Source of the DNA: Cyanobacteria bacterium K_Offshore_surface_m2_239 | GTDB taxonomy: Bacteria > Cyanobacteriota > Cyanobacteriia > PCC-6307 > Cyanobiaceae | Reading direction: 5' to 3' | Length of the DNA stretch: 34,924 bases | Assembly (NCBI GenBank): GCA_016882305.1 | Contig: VGQX01000016.1 | Location: 1 to 34,924, forward strand | Part shown: positions 27,082 to 34,924 of the stretch, one piece after another | Layout of the letters: the number at the start of each line of letters is the position of its first letter | Position numbering within the stretch: position 1 is the stretch's first letter | Notes under the pieces: generated by a model | The model's database searches: none | What the model was told of the DNA's origin: nothing | Seen by the model: the letters and a program-made list of their open reading frames with translations, nothing else | Program-made: the position numbers and the translations under genes

Positions 27082-27150
27082 AACCGCGGGTCCGGATCGG
27101 GCCCGGCTTGTCCTGCTCTCCTTGTTCCCCCACCTTTCCTCCTGAAGATC

Positions 27151-28807
<1,657 letters not shown>

Positions 28808-28842
28808 AGCCCGTGGCGGCCAGCTGAGGGCGGCACCTCACC

Positions 28843-29910
28843 ATGATCTCCGGCGGGACCGTCTCCTTCGACCAGCCTGTCGCGCTGGTGCTCCTGGCCT
28901 GCGGACTCGATCAGCTGCTGGGGGACCCGCGCTGGTGCCTGCACCCGGTGCAGGTGATGGGGTGGTTCATCGAGCGGCTGCGTCAGCTGGCGGAACGGTG
29001 GGCGGGAGATGTGCCCTGGAAGCTGCGGCTTTCGGGTCTGTTGCTCTGCCTGTTGTTGGTGACCGGTTCGGCGGGGGCCGGCGTGGTGGTCGAGCGCTGG
29101 GCGGAGGGGAGCCCAGCGCCGCTGGGCGGCACGGTGCTGGTGGTGGCCCTGGCCAGCGCCTTGGCGGGAGGAAGTCTGGATCGTGCGGTCCGGGGGGTGT
29201 TGCGCGCCTTGCCCGATGAGGAGGAGGCCCGGGGGCGGCTGGCCTTGATCGTCGGGCGCGAGGTGGAGGGGCTGCCAGAGGCGGAGATCGTGCGGGCCGC
29301 AGCGGAAACCGCGGCGGAAAACGCGGTGGACGGCCTGTTTGCGCCGCTCTTCTGGATCCTGGTGGGGATGGCCGGCACCCTCTGGTCGGGGAGCACGGCC
29401 CCAGGGAGCACGGCCCCGGGGAGCATGGCCCTGTCTTGGGCTCTGGGGCCCCTCGCCCTGGCGTGGGCCTTCAAGGCCAGCAGCACCCTGGATTCGATGC
29501 TGGGGTATCGCCGCGGTCGGCTGCGCTGGCTGGGCACGGCGGGAGCGCGGTTGGATGATGGACTCACTTGGCTTCCCGCTCGGCTGGTGGCCCTCACCCT
29601 TCCGTTGGTGGGTCGACAGCCTTGGAGGTTTTGGTCGGCCTTTCGGCTCGCGCTGCGGGAGGGAGCCGCAGACCCTTCGCCCAATGCCGGTGTGTCCCAA
29701 GCGGCTTATGCCGAAGTCGCGGGCGTGCGCTTGGGGGGCCGGAACCGCTATGCCGATGGTTGGAGGTGGAAGCCAGTGGTGGGCGCGGATCACCCGGCCG
29801 TCGATCGCCATGGTGTGGAGCGGATGTTGCGATTGACGACCCGCCTGGAGATTCTCTGGTTGGTGGGGGTGATGGTGATGGTGGCGGCTGGGAACGCCCT
29901 CAGAAGATGA
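28843..29910 (+). CDS. cbiB: Adenosylcobinamide-phosphate synthase (CbiB/CobD)
   Basis: Membrane enzyme that attaches the aminopropanol arm to adenosylcobyric acid in cobalamin (or pseudocobalamin) synthesis. Typical segments are DQLLGDPRWCLHPVQVMGW, AAETAAENAVDGLFAPLFW, KASSTLDSMLGYRRGR, DPSPNAGVSQAAYAEVAGVRLGG, and multiple hydrophobic spans. At 355 residues it is slightly long, because a GSTAPGSTAPGSMAL loop encoded by a 15-base tandem repeat sits before KASSTLD. The start is the ATG at 28843, 35 bases after ilvC. Confidence 0.92.
   Translation: MISGGTVSFDQPVALVLLACGLDQLLGDPRWCLHPVQVMGWFIERLRQLAERWAGDVPWKLRLSGLLLCLLLVTGSAGAGVVVERWAEGSPAPLGGTVLVVALASALAGGSLDRAVRGVLRALPDEEEARGRLALIVGREVEGLPEAEIVRAAAETAAENAVDGLFAPLFWILVGMAGTLWSGSTAPGSTAPGSMALSWALGPLALAWAFKASSTLDSMLGYRRGRLRWLGTAGARLDDGLTWLPARLVALTLPLVGRQPWRFWSAFRLALREGAADPSPNAGVSQAAYAEVAGVRLGGRNRYADGWRWKPVVGADHPAVDRHGVERMLRLTTRLEILWLVGVMVMVAAGNALRR
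29389..29433 (+). repeat. Three 15-bp tandem units inside cbiB
   Basis: Units GGGAGCACGGCCCCA (29389), GGGAGCACGGCCCCG (29404) and GGGAGCATGGCCCTG (29419) are in frame and encode GSTAP-GSTAP-GSMAL. The third copy has diverged at three bases from the first. Confidence 0.9.
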
Positions 29911-29917
29911 GCCCGCC

Positions 29918-29956
29918 GGAGGAGAGAGGGAAGGAGGAGAGAAGGGAAGGGGAGAG
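29918..29956. other. 39-base polypurine tract
   Basis: Uninterrupted G/A run of 39 bases between the convergent cbiB stop (29910) and the end of the phosphoglycosyl transferase gene (29965). On the minus strand it is a C/T-rich tail just beyond that gene. Confidence 0.85.
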
Positions 29957-29964
29957 TGGAGGGT

Positions 29965-30684
29965 TTAGTAAGCCCCTCGATCGCGGGGGTTGAGAACGAC
30001 TTTGACGGTTTGGAAGACGATCTTCAGATCCAGGAGGAAATGACGCGAACGGGCGTAGCGCAAATCGAGGCGAACGCGTTGGTTATAAGAAAGATTATTG
30101 CGGCCTGAAACTTGCCAAAGCCCCGTCATGCCAGGCCTTACCGATAACACTTCATTCATGTGACGCCCGTAGCGATTGAGCTCGGCCTTAACGATGGGAC
30201 GTGGTCCAACCACACTCATCTCACCACGAAGAACATTGATGAACTGTGGCAATTCGTCAAGACTTGAACGGCGAAGAAATTTGCCTAACCGGGTGATTCT
30301 CGGATCGTTCTTCAGCTTGAAATCACGAGAGAACTCTTTCTGCAGCTCAGGGGAAGAGGAGAGCAGATTGGAAAGAGCGCGATCTGAATCTTTGCGCATC
30401 GTGCGGAATTTGATGCAGCCAAATGTCCGATGATCCCGGCCGATACGCTTTTGGACATAAAAGATTGGGCCCTGGGAGGAGGCCTTCACCAGAAGAGCCA
30501 GGGCAAGAAAAACAGGGGCTCCGACAGTGAGGACGGAAAGGGAAAAGACAATATCGCCAGTGCGCTTGATTGCTCTGGAGCGCTTGGATTGCAGCCCGAT
30601 GAGCTCAGTGGCGGCCAGGTCTGGCGGCCGCAAAGCGAGGACCGTGCCGGCCTGAACTTGAGACGTCGTTCCAAGACTGAGCAC
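29965..30684 (-). CDS. Phosphoglycosyl transferase (WcaJ/PglC family), minimal form
   Basis: 239 residues. Transfers a sugar-1-phosphate to undecaprenyl phosphate to start exopolysaccharide or O-antigen units at the inner face of the plasma membrane. It has one hydrophobic membrane hairpin (VFSLSVLTVGAPVFLALALLV), then GPIFYVQKRIGRDHRTFGCIKFRTM, the Asp-Glu catalytic pair in RRSSLDELPQ, and INVLRGEMSVVGPRP, PGMTGLWQVSGRN. The four-helix N-terminal bundle of full WbaP/WcaJ is absent, so it is a monotopic core enzyme. Start GTG at 30684. The GC content is close to 50% by eye, well below the neighbours, which hints at transfer or relaxed codon use. Confidence 0.92.
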   Translation of the reverse strand: MLSLGTTSQVQAGTVLALRPPDLAATELIGLQSKRSRAIKRTGDIVFSLSVLTVGAPVFLALALLVKASSQGPIFYVQKRIGRDHRTFGCIKFRTMRKDSDRALSNLLSSSPELQKEFSRDFKLKNDPRITRLGKFLRRSSLDELPQFINVLRGEMSVVGPRPIVKAELNRYGRHMNEVLSVRPGMTGLWQVSGRNNLSYNQRVRLDLRYARSRHFLLDLKIVFQTVKVVLNPRDRGAY

Positions 30685-30753
30685 GCCGAACGATCCACCT
30701 CAACAGACGAAAGTTAGGAAGCCTTCACCAAGAATCCCAGGCCAGGAGGCCAC

Positions 30754-31992
30754 TCATGGCAGAGGCACACTCAGGGAAAGGGGGGTGCGTGCCAGGGCCA
30801 GCCGCTTCTGGTGCCGTTGCCAGATCCGCTCCAGATGGTGGGTCATGCGCTGGTGGAAGCGCGCGGGGCTGAACGTGTCCGCCCAGAGGCGCTGGCCTTC
30901 CGCCGGCAGCCGCAACCACAAACGTCGCTCGGTGAAATGCTCCAGGGCCGCCACCAACCCCGCCACGCTCTGTTGGGGAAATAGCAGGCCCGTTGGCTGT
31001 TCCGTGTGGCCATCCAACGGACGAACACTGTCACAAAAGCCGCCAGCGCCATAGGCGATGACGGGCGCCCCGGCCGCCATCGCCTCCACGGGTGCAATGC
31101 CGAAATCTTCGAGGCCGGCATTGACATAAGCCCGGCATCGCTCCAGCCAATCCGCCACTTCCGGATCCGGCAGACGCCCCAGGAAGCGAATGGTGGGTCC
31201 TGCCATGGCTTCCAGGCGGCTCCGCTCCGGCCCATCGCCGATCACCACAAGAGGGAGGCGGGTCGCGTTGCAGGCCCGCACCACCAGGTCCACCCGTTTG
31301 TTGGGCACCAGGCGGCAGACGCTGAGAAAGAACTCCTCGCGCGGTCGCTGCCAACGGAACCGCTCGACGTTCACCGGTGGATGCACCACGCGAGCGCGCC
31401 GGCCCCAGTAGCGCAGGATGCGGCTGGCCGTGAAGCGTGAATTGGCCAGCAGGGCCGTGGGCCGCTGGGCACTGAGGGCATCCCACTGGCGAAGGGCGTG
31501 CAGTTGCAGCCAAACCAACGGAGCCAGCGGTCCACGAGCCAGGTGGGAGCTGGCCAGATAGGGGTGCATCTGGTCCCAGGCGTAACGCACAGGGGTGTGC
31601 ACGTAGCTGACGTGCAGCTGATCCGGACTGGTGAGCACCCCCTTGGCCACCAGATGGCTGCTGCTCACCACCAGCGGGTAGGGGCTCAGATCGAGCTGCT
31701 CGATCGCCAGGGGCAGCAGGGGCAGATATTGCTGCACGTGGCTGACCCCCCAGGGGAGGCGCTGGATGAAGGAGGTGTGCACGCGGCGGCCCGCCAGCCA
31801 GCTCCGGGGCTGGCGACTTTCCCCGTCCACCAGGGCGAAGAGCTCGGGGCGCGCCCCCGCCGCCGTGAGCAGGCCATCCAGCTCCCGGGCCACCAGTTCC
31901 GCCCCTCCCACGGACCGCGGCGTGTACCACTCATGAACCAGGGCGATGGAGGAGGGCAGTCCGGACGAGGCAAGGCTGAGGGACCGTGTCAC
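30754..31992 (-). CDS. GT4-family glycosyltransferase
   Basis: 412-residue GT-B fold retaining glycosyltransferase. The N-terminal SIALVHEWYTPRSVGGAELVARELDGLL has the glycine loop, then VSYVHTPVRYAWDQ and LLANSRFTASRI. The C-terminal domain has FFLSVCRLVPNKRVDLVVRA, VVIGDGPERSRLEAMAG, and the E-x7-E motif in EDFGIAPVEAMAAGAPVIAYGAGG. The sugar donor is unknown. The start is a GTG at 31992. It lies 69 bases ahead of the phosphoglycosyl transferase and probably serves the same glycan. Confidence 0.91.
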   Translation of the reverse strand: MTRSLSLASSGLPSSIALVHEWYTPRSVGGAELVARELDGLLTAAGARPELFALVDGESRQPRSWLAGRRVHTSFIQRLPWGVSHVQQYLPLLPLAIEQLDLSPYPLVVSSSHLVAKGVLTSPDQLHVSYVHTPVRYAWDQMHPYLASSHLARGPLAPLVWLQLHALRQWDALSAQRPTALLANSRFTASRILRYWGRRARVVHPPVNVERFRWQRPREEFFLSVCRLVPNKRVDLVVRACNATRLPLVVIGDGPERSRLEAMAGPTIRFLGRLPDPEVADWLERCRAYVNAGLEDFGIAPVEAMAAGAPVIAYGAGGFCDSVRPLDGHTEQPTGLLFPQQSVAGLVAALEHFTERRLWLRLPAEGQRLWADTFSPARFHQRMTHHLERIWQRHQKRLALARTPLSLSVPLP

Positions 31993-32069
31993 GAAAACTC
32001 TCAGGCAATTGCCCTGGGGGAAGGAGATGCCGAAGCTAGGGCGAGTGGTGGCTGGGACCTCAACACAGG

Positions 32070-32312
32070 ATGGCGATCCGCGAGCTCTTGGAAGATGCCC
32101 TCAAGGAACCCTCGATCGGGTCCACCGCTTGTTTTCGCTGGCATGCCACCCCGGTGGGGATCGCCGCGCTCTGGTCGGAGGGAAAGCCCCCCTCCTCCCC
32201 CCCCTTCGATGTGGCCCTCAAGGAAGGACTGCAGGTGGGTCTCGATCTGAGTCGGGAGGAACGGGAGTTTCATCAGGTGAAATCCGGCTTGGTGTTGTTG
32301 TTCCACTCCTGA
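32070..32312 (+). CDS. Small protein of unknown function (80 residues)
   Basis: An 80-residue soluble protein that I cannot assign. It starts with a helix (AIRELLEDALKEP), then ACFRWHATPVGIAALWSEG, a Pro/Ser turn and FDVALKEGLQVGLDLSREEREFHQVKSGLVLLFHS. The wholly structured appearance, the ATG and the position with a free 5' region (77 bases divergent from the glycosyltransferase) support a real gene. Overlapping frames on both strands look like shadows. It may be conserved in picocyanobacteria, but I cannot confirm that. Confidence 0.65.
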   Translation: MAIRELLEDALKEPSIGSTACFRWHATPVGIAALWSEGKPPSSPPFDVALKEGLQVGLDLSREEREFHQVKSGLVLLFHS

Positions 32313-32382
32313 GGGGGCCTCCCGCCACCCTGTGGGCCGCGCGTCATCAGCGGGCCAGCGGCTCGCCTTAAGGTTCGCGGCC

Positions 32383-33978
32383 ATGGAGGCCGTGCAGGTT
32401 GTTCTGTTCAAGCGAGATCTGCGGGTGCACGACCACGGGCCCCTGCGGGAGGCGTCGCGGCGCGGCCCTGTCTTGCCACTGGTGGTGGTGGAGCCGGAGC
32501 TTTGGGCTCTGCCTGACGCTTCCGGCCGACAGTGGGCGTTCTACGCGGAAGCGCTGCTGGAGCTTCAGGAGGCGTTGAGCCAACTGGGGTCTCCGCTGAT
32601 GCTGCGGGTTGGCGCGTTGGTGCCGGTGCTCGCGGCGCTGGAGGAGCGGCTGCCCCTCGCGGCCCTCTGGAGCCATGAGGAAACGGGCAACGGCTGGACC
32701 TATGCCCGTGATCGGGCCCTCGCGGTCTGGTGCCGCGATCGGGGGATCCCCTGGCACGAGCTTCCTCAGAACGGCGTGGTGCGGCGGTTGAGGAGCCGGG
32801 ATGGCTGGGCGCGCCGCTGGGAGGACCGCCTCGGCCAGAAGCCCCTCCCCGCGCCGGAGCGTCTGGAACCGCCGCGGGAGCTGCCCGTGACGCTCCTGCC
32901 CCCCGGAGGGCTGCCCGCCGCCGAGGATCTGGCTCTGGCGCCGGATCCCTGCCCTGGCCGCCAGAGGGGCGGGCGTCAGGCGGGTCTTGCTCTGCTCGAC
33001 AGTTTTCTGGCCCAGCGCTGCCGGGGCTACGTCAAGGGTTTGTCCAGTCCGCTCACGGCGACGACCAGTTGCTCGCGGCTCTCGGCCCATCTCGCCTTCG
33101 GCACCCTGTCCCTGCGGGAGGTGGTGTGGGCCTCAAGGCGCCGGGGGGGACCGAAGGCCTTTGAGGAACGGCTGCATTGGCACTGCCACTTCATCCAGAA
33201 GCTGGAGAGCGAGCCGGAGTTGGAGTTTCGCGACGCCCATCCCGCCTATGCCGGCCTGCGCCAGACGGATCCAAAGCTGCTGGCGGCCTGGGCGGAGGGC
33301 CGCACGGGGCTTCCCTTTGTCGATGCCTGCATGCGGGCCCTGCGGGCGGAGGGCTGGATCAATTTCCGCATGCGGGCTTTATTGATGGCCGTGGCCAGCC
33401 ACCACCTCTGGATCGATTGGCGCGACAGCGGTCTGGTGCTGGCCCGGCTGTTCGTCGATTACGAGCCGGGCATCCATTGGAACCAATGCCAGATGCAGGC
33501 CGGCACGACGGGGATCAACATCGTTCGCATCTACAACCCGGTGAAGCAGGGCCTCGACCATGACCCGGCGGGCGTGTATATGCGGCGCTGGCTGCCGGAG
33601 CTGGCCGGCGTGCCCTTGGTTCATCTCCACACCCCCTGGACGATGACGCCGATGGAGCAACAGGCCGCCGGCTGCGTTTTGGGGACGCACTATCCGGCGC
33701 CGGTGGTGGATCCGTTGGCGGCGGCCCGCCTGGCGCGGGAGCGGGTGTGGGGTGTGCGGCGGGGCGCGGGGTTTCGGGAGCGGGCGGCGGCGATCCAGGA
33801 GCGCCACGGATCTCGCCGCTCCGGCCTGGCGACGCCGCGCGCGGGCCGCGGCCGCCGGGCGGAGCGCCAGCGCCGGAGTCCGGGCCAGCTCGATCTGTTC
33901 GCCAGCGCGATGGACAGCCATCAGCCTGGAGCGCAGGAGCTGTCGGGCGAGCGGGAGAGCACGAGGGCCGAGGGGTAG
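32383..33978 (+). CDS. DNA photolyase / cryptochrome family flavoprotein
   Basis: 531 residues. The N-terminal alpha/beta domain (VVLFKRDLRVHDHGPLREA, LWSHEETGNGWTYARDRAL) is followed by a C-terminal FAD domain: RCRGYVKGLSSPLTATTSCSRL-like entry, HLAFGTLSLREV, EERLHWHCHFIQKLE, FVDACMRALRAEGWINFRMR, YEPGIHWNQCQMQAGTTG and IYNPVKQGLDHDPAGVYMRRWLPEL. It either repairs UV pyrimidine dimers or senses blue light; the subclass is not clear from sequence. Start at the ATG 32383. After GQLDLF a tail of about 25 polar residues extends the usual end. Confidence 0.9.
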   Translation: MEAVQVVLFKRDLRVHDHGPLREASRRGPVLPLVVVEPELWALPDASGRQWAFYAEALLELQEALSQLGSPLMLRVGALVPVLAALEERLPLAALWSHEETGNGWTYARDRALAVWCRDRGIPWHELPQNGVVRRLRSRDGWARRWEDRLGQKPLPAPERLEPPRELPVTLLPPGGLPAAEDLALAPDPCPGRQRGGRQAGLALLDSFLAQRCRGYVKGLSSPLTATTSCSRLSAHLAFGTLSLREVVWASRRRGGPKAFEERLHWHCHFIQKLESEPELEFRDAHPAYAGLRQTDPKLLAAWAEGRTGLPFVDACMRALRAEGWINFRMRALLMAVASHHLWIDWRDSGLVLARLFVDYEPGIHWNQCQMQAGTTGINIVRIYNPVKQGLDHDPAGVYMRRWLPELAGVPLVHLHTPWTMTPMEQQAAGCVLGTHYPAPVVDPLAAARLARERVWGVRRGAGFRERAAAIQERHGSRRSGLATPRAGRGRRAERQRRSPGQLDLFASAMDSHQPGAQELSGERESTRAEG

Positions 33979-34208
33979 CGCTCCCGCAGGGCCGTCAGCT
34001 GTCGCGGCTCCCGCACACCCGCGGGAAGGCTGGCCGCAGCACACGTTCGCGGATGTCGACATCAGGCCCGGATCCATGGCGAGCGGCGGGCCGAAGGGGA
34101 GCCAGCGAGCGCACTCCGCTGGGGTCGCGGGACCCCGGCGTTGATTCAGGAGCGGGAACGTCTCTTGCGACTCGGCTCCTTTAACTTTGGGGGTTTTGGC
34201 CTCTCTCC
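33979..34208. other. 230-base gap, possible gene relic on minus strand
   Basis: No intact gene is seen. On the minus strand one frame reads MDPGLMSTSANVCCGQPS (from 34077), which holds the S-T-S-A-N string of Sua5/YrdC proteins. A second frame, ending with TGA at 33921-33923 inside the photolyase tail, reads LTALRERYPSALVLS. They might be pieces of one decayed gene joined by a frameshift. The 130 bases nearest the antiporter show nothing similar. Confidence 0.25.
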
Positions 34209-34924
34209 ATGATCGTCCTCCCGCCCGATGTGTCGGCGGTCAGTCCCCATCACTTGAAGGTGGCCATGACCCTGCTGCAGGTGGGATGTTTTCTGGTGAT
34301 TTTCCTGGCGGCCCGCGCCATTGCCGAGCTCACCGTGCGCCTGCAGCTGCCGACGATTCTCGGGGAGTTGGTGGCCGGAGTGCTGATCGGCGCGTCCGGG
34401 CTTCATTTGATCGTGCCGCCGGATGGGCAGGCCCTGCTCAGCGAGGGGGCGGCGCGGCTGGTCGGCGGTCTGGCGGACATTTTCCCCCGAGGCCGTGCGG
34501 CAGGTGTACGCAGCCACCTTCCCCAGCCTTCAGGCGATCTCCGAAATCGGGTTGTTTGCCCTGCTGTTCCTCACCGGCTTGGAAAGTGAGCTCGACGAGC
34601 TGGTGGAGGTGGGGGGCCAGGCGACCACAGTGGCGATCACGGGGTTGGTGCTGCCCTTTGCCCTGGGCACGGCCGGACTCCACTACCTCTTTCACGTGCC
34701 GCTCATCCCGGCGGTGTTCGCCGGGGCGGCCATGACCGCCACCTCGATCGGCATCACGGCCAGCGTGTTTAGCGAATTGCGCTGGCTCAAGCGCCGCGAA
34801 GGCCAGATCGTGATCGGCGCTGCTGTGCTGGATGACATCCTCGGCATCGTGATCCTGGCGGTGGTGGTGGCGATCGTCGGCGGGGGAGCGTTCAGCGTGG
34901 GACCGCTGCTGAAGCTCTGCCTGG
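34209..34924 (+). CDS. Na+/H+ (cation:proton) antiporter, frameshifted and cut by window end
   Basis: CPA2-type monovalent cation:proton antiporter of the plasma or thylakoid membrane. Frame one (34209-34488) encodes LLQVGCFLVIFLAARAIAELTVRLQLPTILGELVAG with membrane helices. At the C5 run 34484-34488 the coding switches frame and continues as PEAVRQVYAATFP, EIGLFALLFLTGLESELDEL, PAVFAGAAMTATSIGITASVF and GAAVLDDILGIVILAVVVAIV to the window edge. Both parts are family-typical, including the DD pair of the ion site. With four C instead of five the frame would be continuous (DIFPEAV). The break is either a true mutation or a sequencing error. Confidence 0.85.

Overview
The window is chromosomal DNA of a high-GC unicellular cyanobacterium, most likely a picocyanobacterium of the Cyanobium / Synechococcus (subcluster 5) type. 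The evidence is the set of cyanobacterial families: a clpR-clpP3 pair, a thylakoid-lumen pentapeptide protein, a DUF4359 protein, a YacL-like PIN/TRAM membrane protein and a ddl - small membrane protein - ftsQ - ftsZ cluster. The GC content looks to be in the mid-60s percent, but I judged this by eye and did not count it. Nearly everything is core housekeeping. There is no insertion sequence, prophage, CRISPR array or plasmid function, and no gene-free stretch longer than about 230 bases.

Layout. 1-589: 3' part of rpsD with its terminator. 695-4267 (minus strand): an operon-like run reading small unknown gene - TrmH/SpoU methyltransferase - lpd - trpC, fed from a tRNA-Leu(CAG). 4525-9621 (plus): murA, tRNA-Leu(CAA), argD, folC, an unknown gene and a lumenal pentapeptide-repeat protein. 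9670-12840 (minus): a tightly overlapping DUF4359 / cytosine-deaminase-like amidohydrolase / FAD oxidase operon of unknown substrate. 12930-13003: tRNA-His. 13013-15275 (minus): an enolase-superfamily racemase/epimerase and a DUF1611 (DgcN-like) gene, which together resemble a D-glutamate recycling module. 15346-22867 (plus): miaB, a phospholipase-D-like protein, a split chromate transporter, ddl, a small membrane protein, ftsQ and ftsZ. 22873-22964 (minus): the signal recognition particle RNA. Then panB (+), hemW-like (-), PIN/TRAM protein (+), clpR, clpP3, ilvC and cbiB (+). 29965-31992 (minus): a phosphoglycosyl transferase and a GT4 glycosyltransferase. 32070 to the end (plus): an 80-residue unknown protein, a photolyase/cryptochrome and a Na+/H+ antiporter that carries a frameshift and runs off the window.

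The genes fall into a few functional groups. Cell wall and division: murA, ddl, ftsQ, ftsZ and possibly the D-glutamate pair. Amino acids and cofactors: trpC, argD, ilvC, panB, folC, cbiB. RNA and protein handling: rpsD, miaB, TrmH, SRP RNA, ClpR/P3. I see no clear new defence or mobile system. The best leads are the D-Glu-like pair, the unassigned deaminase/oxidase operon, the split chromate carrier, the frameshift in a C5 run of the antiporter, the tRNA-Leu that runs almost directly into a low-GC small gene, and a possible gene relic at 33921-34077.
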